Below are positions 52,657 to 63,967 of a stretch of 64,000 nt of DNA, piece after piece. The notes beneath the pieces were generated by a model, which had not been told where the DNA came from, did no database searches, and worked only from the letters and a program-made list of their open reading frames with translations. The translations under genes were made by a program, and so were the position numbers. Numbering within the stretch: the first letter of the stretch is position 1; each line of letters begins with the position of its first letter. This stretch comes from Tubiluchus corallicola (lineage: Eukaryota; Priapulida; Priapulimorpha; Priapulimorphida; Tubiluchidae), in assembly GCA_030141605.1 (NCBI GenBank), contig JAQGDQ010000005.1, forward strand, positions 1,978,184-2,042,183, in the 5' to 3' direction.

Positions 52657-53852
52657 TTGTTTTTCGCAAATTTGCTTTACCTGTAGACTGTTTGCTCATT
52701 TTAATTGACAAAACTATTGCAAATTGTTACAATGATAACAGTTGCTGACGTTATTGTTGATAGAATGAGTATACAATAATTGTTTTATGAGCAGATAATT
52801 GATTACGAGAGTTCCGTTAAAAGACGCATGGAAAAAAACAATTGCACTAACTCAAGATCCATATCTCCTGTCTTCAAAAAAGAAAGATAATGTCTGCAGC
52901 GCTTCACAAAGTCTCCTCTCATTTTTATTTCATGTCTCTATTGCTATGTATTACCTTTGTGCACCTCAATCGTCACATCATCAGCTGCACATCACACGCC
53001 ACACAGGATCTTTCAAATATAGGCCCAGGTGAGCTACATGTCACACTGGAAAATGTGGTGCCTTTGTGTTGGAGATTGCACCATAGACTGGAATGTTAAA
53101 CTTCAGACTACATAATGTTAAGAGAGAGCGAATCTGTGTAGCCACTATGCGTGCTTGGGTTAATAGCAATGCAGCGCCAAGCATGGTTAATAAATAAATG
53201 ATGACTATTGGGAAAAAGCATAGTTTTTTCATTTAGACAGTCCCAGTCCGTTTAGTTGGACAGTTTCCATTTACCACATTGTGGTCGGCTGTTTTTCTCC
53301 TTTGGCAGAGTTGTGTATGCAACTAAACGTGGCTAAAATACCCCAGGGAATAGAGCTTCTGGTAACAATTTCTAGGGATAATAAATAAACTATAGTCCTT
53401 ATTTTATTTTCAGTGGTGTCCGTAACAATGAAGCTATTAGTTAGGGCATGCAATATACAAAAATGTTTAAAGGGGCAATTTTTGATTAATTTGTTTTGTA
53501 ATGGGTTGCTCACTCAGCCCATTCTCGTTTAAACAGTTTGCATTATTATAAGTAATAAATGTGCAGTAATAAAAATAATACATGTGTACCAGTAATAATG
53601 AAGGTGTTTTTGTGTTGTGTAGTTGGTTATAGATTGTAGACTTTTCTTAGGATAAGCACTACAATTATCGTCGCGTACTGAAGTATAAAACACAAAGTCT
53701 CGTTTAGCATATGTGATCGTATGCTATACTGAGCATAAAGTCCATTGATGAACATTCGCAATAAGTCCAAGAGGGTAGAGAAACGTCTGGTGCAGAATCT
53801 ATAGCAAAGCACTTGAGTCTACAAACTGACTGTCTTCTGGTTGATGATGCTT

Positions 53853-53961
53853 GGCCCAATTTGCACAAAGCAGTCACTAACTTAACGACGTCTTTATTAA
53901 TAATTAAGTGAAAGTAATAATGATATTGTTAACTTAGTGACAGCTTTGTGAAACCGGGCCC
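53853..53961. mobile_element. Short MITE-like palindrome
   Basis: A 109-bp unit whose ends are inverted: ggcccaatttgcacaaagca then gtcactaacttaac, against gggcccggtttcacaaagct then gtcactaagttaac. About 34 bp per arm at about 85% identity. No coding sequence. Small foldback MITEs with this architecture are common in invertebrate genomes. Confidence 0.65.
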
Positions 53962-54066
53962 TAGTCTGTATATACCCCAATTCTGAGGCTAAACTTAGTT
54001 AACTTATGTCACACATCTAAAAATTTCTATCCTTAGTAACACCTAGCAACGAGCCGCTGCTGACCT

Positions 54067-54080
54067 GTCACCATAGTAAC
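54067..54080 (+). promoter_or_regulatory. RFX X-box-like site
   Basis: GTCACCATAGTAAC fits the RFX consensus GTNRCC-(0-3)-RGYAAC in both halves with a 2-bp spacer. Further half-sites lie nearby (cctagcaac about 25 bp upstream, gtcaccatgg about 20 bp downstream). RFX sites mark ciliary genes, but no gene start is seen within 2 kb, so function is unproven. Confidence 0.35.
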
Positions 54081-55279
54081 GTCCTCTGCTACCATGTCAC
54101 CATGGAGAAGGGCACTACTTTTAAGTTGCTGTTGACTGGCCTTTAAGCGCAGTAATATAAAACACATCCTAATACATACCTGATTGGCTATTCTAGATAC
54201 TTCCGACGATAGGGTCAGTGACTTCTAACTCTTAAGTATCATAATCTAGCGCCTGCAGAATGTTCACAAGAAGTTGCTCTTTGCAAGTGGCGTATGTTCA
54301 TAAGACACAGATGCAAACAGGCAAGCAGACTAGCAGAGGTTTACATAAATATGAACAGATTTATACAAGTTAATAATATTAAGATACTTGCTCTGTTACT
54401 ATGCTAAAGGCGATTCCAGAGAAAACTACTATTACAAATTGATAGTTATTATAACAAACTGCTAACGGCTTCATTGCAAGCATTCCGTGAAAACTATGAT
54501 GTTTGCTTTATCGTCGACGACGACCTGCCCAGTTAAGTCGCCCTAATAATATCCATCCAGACTGTCAAGATCAAGTTCGTAGCGCCCAGAGGATACAGAA
54601 CGTGAAAGGCCACGTTCTACATGTGGAGTATGAAGGTTTAATTCGCGTCAAGGGAACAGCTTGTCATAATTCCTAAGAAGATATTTTAGGGGGAGCAATT
54701 GTCGCTGTCAAGCAACTAGAGGTTAACTTGAAAAATTATGCTTTTGTAAACATTAACGAATGTATTTGAAACGAAGCCAGTTTATACTATGTGACCTAAT
54801 TTTTATTGTTTTTGTTCACGCCACTTATTAGTAGCATCCGGTTAATATGTAGTCAGTTTTCTGTTGTTGCCATGCTGATCATTAAAGGTGAACATTCTCT
54901 ATCAGAAAGCGAATTTGAATCGAATTTGAATTCAGTTTTAAAGGCTTGATTTTACTTGATTTTATTGCAGTAAAATTTCACTAATAATTTAAAACACATT
55001 AAAATTTGTACACAGACATTGCAGAGCTAAATTGCATACTGTTTGGAACGTTTTGATGATAGAGAACTGTTGCAGTTCAAGTGGTAATTAATCGAATCCA
55101 TAATTTTAAGTTCGAATTGAATGCGTTCGATGCCCACGCCTACTGAACAGCGTTATAGCGATTTTCGTCAGCGAAATTTGCACGGGCGTTTTAGTGATTG
55201 TATTGCCAACAGATTTATACACTGGAATGAAAAAATTCCTTGGAGTTCAAAAGTCATGATTCCTTGGAATTCAAAAGAA

Positions 55280-55560
55280 AGTCAAAAGATTAAGATGGCT
55301 ACGACACCTTCTAAGATTATCAAGTGAAGAACCAGTAAGAATCGCCTTAAAGGAAGCCTTAAAACCTTGCAAACACCACCTGGCAAACCAAAAACAACTT
55401 GAACAGCTAAGATAAATAAAGATGTTCAACAACCTCATCTAAATCTATGTTTAGGAGTAGAAGAACTTACGCTGCTAGCTGCAGATAGAAGTGCCTCAAT
55501 GTCTACAATAGATGGAATGAAAATTTGAAGAAGAAAAGATGTGTAGCTTGATCTATATTT
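55280..55560 (+). mobile_element. LINE C-terminal remnant (ANQKQL family), copy 2
   Basis: The plus strand reads RLRWLRHLLRLSSEEPVRIA then LKEALKPCKHHLANQKQLEQ before a stop. It is the same family segment as at 8190-8520 (minus). Later text is broken by stops and shifts. Confidence 0.5.
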
Positions 55561-56137
55561 TCGTCGTAGTTTCGCAGTAAACTGTTAAGCGACAGTTTTC
55601 TAAAAGGAAGGTACACAGCAGTAACGAACAGCCGGACGTCCCATTTTTTCTGTTTTATGCGTGATAAAATATCTTAATGTTTTGCATGATTCGCTTTGTT
55701 GTATAATCAGTACCAACAGGACGTAAGAGAAGGCAAAGGAAAATAACTTCGTTTTATGTTGTACTCTACATATGAGCGGCATTTTGTCCGAATAAATAAA
55801 ATGAAAGAATTATAATGCTAATTGACCAGTTAACTAGCAAGTGCAAACCTCATATGCCATATATCTCATATGTCACAGTGAAGAAATACTCAATGGTATT
55901 TCACGCTGTCATGGAAAAGCACAGGCCCGCAATTCAACAGGGAGGCTTGCACTTGTTCAATACGTACCCTTGGAGTTACCGTGTATTCTTTGCACAATGT
56001 GGCTAGTCTATTGTAGACAGGCATCTTTAGCAAATTGGCAAAAATGAGGAAATTGTTAGACAGTGATTCCGTTTAAAAATTTATATACACACTTTTGGTA
56101 TTACTCGATTGAACATGGAAACATGATGTCATATATG

Positions 56138-56169
56138 ATTGCTGTTGTTGTCGTCGTCATCGCCGCTGT

Positions 56170-56201
<32 letters not shown>

Positions 56202-56475
56202 TTGCTGTTGCCAGTATTGATGGTGCTGATGCTGTTGCTATTGCTGTTGCTGTTGCCGTTGCCGTTGCCATTGTTGTTGATGGTTGTTGTTGTTGTTGTT
56301 GTCGTCGTTGTTGACGTTGTTGTTAATGTTGATGTTGCAGTCGCTGTTGCTGTTGCTGTTGCTACTGCTGTTGCTGTTGCCGCTATTTCTGTTGCTGATG
56401 ATACTGACTCTGTTATTGTTGCTGTTGTTGTTGGTGGTGGTGTGGTGTTGTTGCTGTTAGTGTTGTTGTTTTTTC
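56138..56475. repeat. Long imperfect TTG/CTG triplet repeat
   Basis: About 340 bp of (Y)TG triplets: mainly ttg and ctg with tcg, ccg and atg variants. All frames stay open for long stretches (poly-L/V/A forward, poly-N/T/A/S in reverse), which is a property of the repeat. It directly precedes a LINE remnant. Confidence 0.92.
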
Positions 56476-56499
56476 TGCTGTTGTTTAAGTTCTCAAAGA

Positions 56500-57612
56500 C
56501 ATAAACTTTACCTATGGGTCGGATGAGCTGAAAATAGTCCAATCCTATAAATGCTTAGGGGTCGAATTCTTTGCGTCTGGTGCTTTCAGGCAAAGCTGCA
56601 CCAAACTAAAAGACAAATGCCTAAAAGATTTTTACTGCATGAAAAACTACATCTCAAATTGTGCAAACCCACATACTATTATCAAATTACTTGAACATAC
56701 TGTAGAACCTATCATGCTATATGACTCTTGTGTATGAGGACCTAGCATTATTAAAATGAAAACCAATTCTCCGCATATTCAAACTAAATTTGACAGTGCG
56801 CTTAGCGAAGAGGTCAATATTAAATTATGCAGATTTCTTTTGAATGTCAATAACAAATAGAGCAAATTGGCGATTATGGCAGAACTGGGACGTTTCCCCA
56901 TTTTTATTAAAATAATTAAGGATACAATCCGCTACTAGATACATGTTATTAGTCAACCTTATTAGTTATTATAGTTATGTATACCAAGCTTATAACGAAA
57001 ATCGAGACTTAGCTGAGAACTGCTATTGTTGGACTGCTTTTGTTAAGTATATATTATGTGTATACGGCTTTGAACATGTTTGGAATAACCAGACAACGTT
57101 TTCACCTAAGCGACTACTTAATAAATTAGAAGAAAAAATAAAAACTGATTATACTCTATTTTGGAAAGGAGAAATCCATAATGATGACAAACCTGATGGA
57201 CAAAACAAACTGCGAACGTACCAAACCTTCAAAAAACAATATCAACTAGAAAACTTTCCTTTTTGGTTATTCGAAATATGCTATAACAAAATTTACAGAA
57301 CTGAGAATCAGCTCTCATACTTTATGTATTGAAAGAAAAAGGTACGTTAAACCTAGAAAAATCCCAGCTGAGAATCGTATATACTCATACAGTTTAAGCA
57401 ATGAAATCGAAGACGAATTACACTTTGTTATAAAATGCCCGTATTACAATGATCTTAGAGAAAAATTATATAATCGCATCAATGTAATTGTACTAGAATT
57501 TTTGCTTATGAGCGATGCTGATAAATTTTTATTCTTGATGGGAAGTAATGATTTAGAAGTAATTAAGGCAATTATTGATTATGTTCAAAAAGGGTTTTAT
57601 AAGACATGATGA
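56500..57612 (+). mobile_element. LINE ORF2 3' portion, decayed
   Basis: Joined over stops and shifts, the plus strand reads LKIVQSYKCLGVEFFASGAF, LKDKCLKDFYCMKNYI, LLEHTVEPIMLYDSCV, KLAIMAELGRFPIFIKIIKD, a long linker (the longest open piece is 56943-57332), then SNEIEDELHFVIKCPYYNDL and DLEVIKAIIDYVQKGFYKT, stop. This order is the well-known thumb and C-terminal part of a non-LTR retrotransposon: 'YKYLG', 'VxPILLYG', 'LxELGRxPL', 'EDExHFLxxCPxY'. The reverse-transcriptase catalytic core is absent. Its 3' untranslated part probably runs to about 57900, ending near 'aataaataaatatctaaatt'. Confidence 0.8.
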
Positions 57613-58753
57613 ACGACGTACTATGTAATGATCATATCATTGAAAATGATCCCTTATGAATGGCTATTTTAAATACTAATCATTAAATAACTAATATAAC
57701 TAACAGGAAGACTTAATAATATTTGTTTTATTAGCAATTGTTTTGTTTGTATACAGTGTCATTATATTTCAAAATTGAAATTGTATATATATGTCTTGTT
57801 TTTTTGTTCTTGTATATTTCAAAATTTAAATTGTATGTATGCCTGTTTTTTCTTGTATTGTATGTATTTTTGACACTAATAAATAAATATCTAAATTTAT
57901 ATGTTACTTGAGACCAAAATGAAACACGAATTATTCATTTGCAAGAAAATTTGCCACTTGGATTGTTACCATATCTTGTGTATTGGGTGCAATATAGAAA
58001 CAAATTATAACTTTTGAGTTCTAACAACATATTTTAGGTGAAAACATTTACTCATTTATGTGATCTGGATGTTTAAAAGCCGCAAGCAAATAGTCTAATA
58101 CGTCTAAGCGATAACACGGTGCGATTATGAACATGACACCCTTGTAGAAGTACCGCTTTAACACATCAACCTATGAACAGTTGTTAATCTTGTCATCGAT
58201 ACCATTTTTTGGCCAAATTTAAGGTGAGTTTAATTACAGGTAAAAGGCACTAACTTTTAGCACGACAAACTGGCTTACTTAATGCCATCAAAAGTACAGT
58301 AGGTTTGTATTAAAAGTGTAGTTTAGAAAACTGCTTGGCGTTGCAAAAACGTGCAATGCCCTTTTTTACCGTCGTCTGACTCCTTATTTCCGTTACACGG
58401 CACCCCTATGCACATCTTTTTAATCAAACGCGCCCTATAACAAAATACTGACGCCTGAAATTTCGACAGTAGCAGGTTTTAGCTGTCACTCATTTCCCTT
58501 TATTTTTCTGCGTTTAGCAAGTTATGCATCAAATAGTAGTTCAAATAGTTTTCTTTTCTTGGTAGCAGGTCGATTATTCTTTTAAACGTTGGACTAATTT
58601 TCGTCTTTCTTAACTCTCATAAGGTCAACAATGTGTGGACGTTTTGCTGGCGTGGTATCATACCATTAGTCTTCAGGCCATTTTTACTGTTGTGCAATAT
58701 CATACTGGTACTTGATTTTTACTTCATATCTTTCTTATTTTGATCTTTACAAA
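57613..58753. other. LINE tail and upstream region of gene B
   Basis: The segment 58430-58640 matches 60590-60810 upstream of the next gene in scattered blocks (aacaaaatactgac, then cgttagcaggt-like text, tttagcaagtt/tttagcaggtt, and ataaggtca-acaatgt). These are presumably duplicated promoter sequences. No other gene is seen. Confidence 0.5.
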
Positions 58754-60037
58754 ATGTGCTGCTGTGGATTTTGTTGTCATAGAAGAGGTGACATTTGGGG
58801 CGACGGAGAAAAGGCGAGCAAAGAATATCTTCTTGTAATGGCCTTTGTTGGCATATTTATTATGTGTAGTGGAATTATCTTCACTGTCAGTGGGTACTAC
58901 GCAGACTTCTGGCCAGATGACAAAGATATGATACCATACTCTTATGACGAGCATCACATTATCCCTTGGGATGAAGATCATATTATGAATAAAATGTTTC
59001 GTACGGCTGGGTACACCATGGTCGGTAGGTGCATAGTTATAATAATAACTACTGTGAATCAGTTAGCACAAACAATGATTATCGTAATTGTCTAACATAT
59101 ACACATATAAATTATATGTATGTTATAAACATACCAATAATAGTCATGTATATGATTTCCGAAATTCCTTATCTAAAGCTTCAGTGGTTTCACAATTTTT
59201 GACGAATTCATAAATCGGACGAAAGTATTGATCTGCTTTTATTACTTTTCGAATCAGGGCTCATTCTAGGCATTTTTATTTGAATTTTTTCGTAAAGGTC
59301 ATACTAGGCCTACTTGTTTTGGAAAAAACTAATGCCAGTGATGGCTTACCCGCAGAATGGCCCGCTTCTAGACTGATTATGGACCTATTTAGAATTTTCG
59401 ATTTCGTGGGTAATCCACTGTTTCTCGCAGTCGGCATTTTAATATTCACTTGACTTTAATTTTTGGAAAGTTTGCCTAACACTACAAAAAAATTCTCGTA
59501 CCGTTTCTTACAAGTCTTGGGAGGGAGGGTTCAGCAACTTTTTCAAAGGAGAGAATACTGGGTTACAAGATATCTATGTTTTTTAAACAATTTCACCAGA
59601 GCACAAAGCGATAGTTTTGTTCCAACTTCGATTTCGGGGTTTCGCCGCTTAGAAAATTATACGATACGGTAATTGTTGCGATCATATGTATTACTGATAT
59701 TGTTATTCAAAGATCCTTGGTTCAAATCTAGACTCAGCCCCGAACTTGTCGCACTTTCTGGTTTCAAAAATTCAATAATTATCATTCATTAAATCTTATG
59801 TCTTGTGCCTTCAGCTGATAGATTAATCAGATCTTTTGCAATGCATTTATTTTTTTCCCAGGTGTAGGATGTCTAGTGGTGTTTGTGGCTTGCATGTTTT
59901 ATTGGTGCATTGTTACTGGTTACCTTGATGTCAGTACGGCTCCACGATCTACATATAACGGTTGGAATAGTACCTCTACTTTAGCACGATGTGATGAGTT
60001 TAATGAATCTAGATCATCATACCACGGTGAAGTGTGA
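58754..60037 (+). CDS. Two-membrane-segment protein, MCCCGFC type, copy B
   Basis: Two exons, 58754-59024 and 59862-60037 (271 and 176 bp), join in phase 1 to give 148 residues. The start MCCCGFCCHRRGD is Cys- and Arg-rich, a plausible cytosolic palmitoylation cluster. Segment 1 is YLLVMAFVGIFIMCSGIIFT. A roughly 40-residue acidic loop follows (YADFWPDDKDMIPYSYDEHH, then DEDHIMNKMFRTAGYTM). Segment 2 is GCLVVFVACMFYWCIVTGYL. The tail has DVST and GWNSTSTL. I chose the ATG before CCCGFC because the downstream paralogue has it at the same position. The intron follows GYTMV/G. A tandem copy follows 0.9 kb downstream on the same strand; exon 2 is 44 of 58 residues identical. Not a family I can name. 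Confidence 0.85.
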
Positions 60038-60917
60038 AAACCTGTTAAAGCGTTTTCCTGTAACTTTAATAAATTTCTTATATGCACCGCTACAATTTTG
60101 TTGTTGTAATTGTTAGAGTAGTTAGAGATTTTAATCACTTGCGTAATACCTAAAATAGTTAAAAAAATCCGTGACAAAATAAGGAACTGTCACTTTGAAC
60201 AGACTGCAACGATATTATAATGTAGCTGAAACATACTTGACTACATTTGCTACCAAATTTTATGAATTTGCACATCTTGTTTGTAATAAGACCTGAACAG
60301 GCCTTACTCCTTAACTCGATCCCTGCGCAGTTTAGCGTGCAATGATATTGTTGATATTATTCACTATATTAATTCTTTCGTATCCTCCATATATTGTAAT
60401 TAGTAACCATATATCAGCAAGGCAGTAACCATATATACATATTTTCTAAATTAGGTTAAAATAATTCGGTTATTATAGTTCTTTTCCTGAAACTTTTAAC
60501 AATGTGTAATCTCGCTATATCATCTTTAACTGGTATGTGTTACACACAATATACATGTTTATAAAAATGATCCTGAAATTTAAAAAAATAAAGCCTAACA
60601 ACAAAATACTGACACCTCAATCTACGTTAGTAGGTCTCCTTATATTTTTCCCGATACAATATGGTTTTCTCTGGGTTTAGCAGGTTCTGTAGTAGTAACA
60701 GAGTTCCTTGTTTGTAATACAAATTTATTATATTTATTTCACATATCATATATATGCCGGACTGTTTGTTCTTAGCCCAATTGTCAATTCTTATAAGGTC
60801 ACAATGTATTGCTGTGATGTTAAATAACGGCAGGAAATTAGCTCTCACCTCATAGTTAAAGTTTGTACATTAACGTCCTACTAGATGGTTCAGAAAAGCT
60901 GACATAAATATTACAAA

Positions 60918-62609
60918 ATGTGCTGCTGTGGATTTTGTCGTCATAGAAGAGGAGACGTTTGGGGAGATGGAGAAAAAGCGAGCAAAGAGTACCTGCTTGT
61001 GTTGGCCTTTGTTGGCATATTCATCATGAGCACTGGAATTATATTTACTGTCAGTGGATTTTATGCAGACTTTTGGCCTGATTTTGACTTGTATCCCTAC
61101 TCCAATGAAGAGGATCACATTATAAATAAAATGTTTCGCACAAGTGGATACACAATGATCGGTAGGTTTAGTTTATAATTTACAAAATCGACCGTGTTTA
61201 ATGTTTTTCTAAACAGGGTGTCTCATAATTTACTATACACTTTTCATTTTCTATATTTTTTAAACAAACACGGCAAAATGTTTGAAAATTGGTACACATG
61301 AACTTAAATTGAGTAATTCTTTCATCCAAATTAGACAAAAATCTGGAAAGAACTAGTGCAGTAGAAGGCTTTGCTATTTTCACTGCCTTCTTCAGGGACC
61401 TCAAGAGCTTTAAAGACCAGACCAATGGCAAGTCCGGCATCTTGCGTTGAGAAAGTCTCCCACAGCTTATAAGTGGTGAGGAAGGGCTACACCTTGTTGG
61501 AAAAGTTCATTGATAATAATGAGAAAAAAGTGTGGTTCATATGGTGCCCTGCAATTTCACTAAACTTCAGTTGGTGATCGAAGAACCCATACTAAGTTGA
61601 TTCTGCACCTCTTTTCTAACATTACTGTAGCCGCCATAGCAACGGGGTTCCAGTTAAACAATAAATAAAAAGAACTGCCGAAGGCCTCTTTTGATTTATG
61701 TAAGAGCTTGTCGAGATTGGAAAAAAACTTGGAAATTAAAGTGCATAATGACTTTTGATACACCTTCTGCATTTCGTGTTTGTGTTTACACAATTTTGTA
61801 CTGCAGGCTGTTGATTTTACAAACCGATGCAATTTACTACAATTACTTTCTACCTAGCACTCAACATCTCTATTTTAATAGCAGCTCCATGTATTCTGCA
61901 ATTTTTTAAAATATTCTTAAGTTATATAGGGGTGGTTGACTCTATGACCACTTAATTAGTCTTTCGCCACCTCATCTCTACTCACTTTACTTAATCTATT
62001 GTAAGTCTGTAACCGCCTTAAAGTACTTTATATTGGAGATAAATAAACTTTTGAAAAGAAATGAAGAAATAATGCGAAAAATTAAAGTTTTTATCAAAAC
62101 CTATGAATTACCTTTTTATTTCGATACCCTGTTTCTTATCTTTTAACTAGCATCGCAGTACAAATTGGCTACTAATTCTAATTTCATTTGTTACTGACAC
62201 GTTTAGATATCTGAATTATTAACTTTTGGCATAGATTCGAATTACACACTTTTCACCACTCAAGCGAATTGTAAAGAGAAAGAAAGAGAGATACATATAA
62301 CAATAGAGATAGACACAGAAGCAGAGATAGAGGCAGAGACAGAGATAAAGATCGATATAGGACTTCATAAGAGAGACTGAAAGTCTTTTTGCTAGTACAG
62401 TAGTAGGTGGTATATGTTTGTTTTTTTTCTCAGGTGTAGGATGCTTGATAGTGTTTGTGGCTTGCATGTTCTATGGGTGCATTATTACTGGCTACCTTGA
62501 CGTTAGTACGACTCCACGATGCACGTATACGGGATGGAATAGCACCTCGACTTTATCACGATTTGACGAAGTTAATGAATTCAAATCTTCTCGTCACAAC
62601 AAAGTGTGA
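60918..62609 (+). CDS. Two-membrane-segment protein, MCCCGFC type, copy C
   Basis: Two exons, 60918-61161 and 62434-62609 (244 and 176 bp), join in phase 1 to give 139 residues. Same plan as copy B: MCCCGFCRHRRGD, segment 1 YLLVLAFVGIFIMSTGIIFT, acidic loop YADFWPDFDLYPYSNEEDHI then INKMFRTSGYTMI, segment 2 GCLIVFVACMFYGCIITGYL, tail DVSTTPRCTY and GWNSTSTL. The loop is nine residues shorter than in copy B (DDKDMIPYSYDEHHIIPWDED versus DFDLYPYSNEED). The intron holds a mariner-type remnant and a GAGA-type simple repeat. Both copies keep open frames and splice sites, so both look functional. Membrane location is inferred; function unknown. Confidence 0.86.
61214..61560 (-). mobile_element. Mariner-like transposon 3' remnant
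   Basis: The low-coordinate end reads cagggtgtctcataattta, a start typical of mariner-type terminal repeats. The minus strand reads ELFQQGVALPHHL-stop-AVGDFLNAR, then in another frame MPDLPLVWSLKLLRSLKKAV. This parallels the 'FQQDGAPPH...VRxFL' and 'SPDLTPLDFFLWGYLK' blocks of mariner-like transposases. Frame breaks and a missing partner end show decay. It lies in the intron of copy C. Confidence 0.5.
62276..62365. repeat. GAGAYA-type simple repeat
   Basis: About 90 bp of imperfect purine-rich hexamer repeat (gagata, gagaca, gcagag) in the intron of copy C, ending about 70 bp before its exon 2. Confidence 0.75.
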
Positions 62610-63278
62610 GCTAACCAGTAAAATAAGACAGCGTTTGAACCCCTAATAAAGTTCTCCATCAGGGGTTTGTTGTCTTTGGTTAAGGCAGCGAATACAAGAA
62701 ATTTTAGCTTCGACCAGTGTACACGAAAATTTATAAATCATCAGGCGACTTTAAAATAAAAACATTTGTTTGCGACAACTGTTGATGGTAAGAGAAAGCT
62801 TTTAATGCAGCAGTCTCTGGTATCCTATATTAATACCAATAGAGGACTTTTTTATCTTCCTAATCGCTTTAGTGCAAGCCAAATGTTTGTGGCTACAATG
62901 TACTCTAGTTTTTTCTGCATACGTAGAAAAGCTGTATTTAGTCTCAAAAGTAGACTGTTTTTAAGTCAGAATACTGTTATTAATAACTTGCTGTAGAATA
63001 CTGACACAATTTTTAGAACGAACATTTTTAATTAAATCATAGCAAATAATTTTATATACCCGTTCTAAGTAACACTTTCTTGTATAAAAACTCACTATGT
63101 TTCAGTAAACTAACTTTGTGCGTTTTTACTTGTTCCTTATTTTTATTTTTGTTTTATATACTTTAAATTTACGGGAAAGAAATTAGTATTTTTAAACGCT
63201 TAGCTGTTCGTTGTTTTATGTCATATCTTGTGCCATTCCAAAACTGACTTATTCACTGAAGCATTGAAGATGCGTATT
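62610..63278. other. 3' region of copy C, non-coding
   Basis: An aataaa motif is seen near 62755. No further gene is recognised. Confidence 0.4.
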
Positions 63279-63559
63279 AAAGATCACGACTAACTTAGAA
63301 GGCAGCACACAAGGGAAAGCATTGTTATCAATAATTTCAATGATTTTATTATCTATCGATTTTTTTTGCTAGCTACAATGTAGAAAACTGCTCTCCAGTC
63401 TACTGTGCCATCAAGTCAGTATTCAGTAAATGTAATCGTCGTCTCTTTTGTAGCCATTTGTGATCTCTTCTACAAATCAATTTCACAGTATTTATGATTT
63501 AAAATCCAGAGTTTTTCAAGATTTTGTATAAGATTTTGTAATTTTTACTATTTGATGAT

Positions 63560-63597
<38 letters not shown>

Positions 63598-63967
63598 ATC
63601 ATCAAATGTAAAGTACAAAATCTTATACAAAATCTTGAAAAATTTCATGTCACTGAGTATGGATTTTAAATAAATAAATACTGTGAAATTGATTTGTAAA
63701 AGGATCACAAATGGCGGCCTACAAAAGGATGACGATTGTTCTTATCTTAATTTTATTCTTACTTTGAATACTGACTTGATGGCACGGTGTCAATAAGACA
63801 AGGAGGCAGTTTTCCTGCATTTACGGATAATCAGTAGTAACTGTAGCCAAAGGAATCTGATGGAATAATAAAATCGTGATCAGCGTAAATCCCTTGGTAG
63901 TTTCTTGAAATTATTGATAACAGTGCCTCTCCCTTGTGTGCTGCCTTCACAAGTTAGTCGTGATCTT
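63279..63967. mobile_element. Foldback element centred on (TA)n
   Basis: The left arm 63279-63560 and right arm 63596-63967 are inverted copies (for example tcaagattttgtataagatt, tttgatgattgatatata, aaatcaatttcacagtattt). They meet at a TA tract of about 33 bp (63562-63594). The right arm has about 90 bp of extra sequence in scattered insertions. The outer ends share agatcacgactaactt and ggcagcacacaagggaa. No coding sequence is seen. It is a foldback transposon or a palindromic duplication. Confidence 0.8.

Noticed and set aside
56129-56542. Poly-N/T/S and poly-L/V/A frames of 120-137 codons
   Set aside because: The triplet repeat keeps every frame open. There is no coding sequence beyond the repeat on either side.
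56943-57332. Independent 129-codon gene
   Set aside because: It is the longest surviving open piece of a LINE ORF; recognisable LINE segments lie directly before and after it in other frames.
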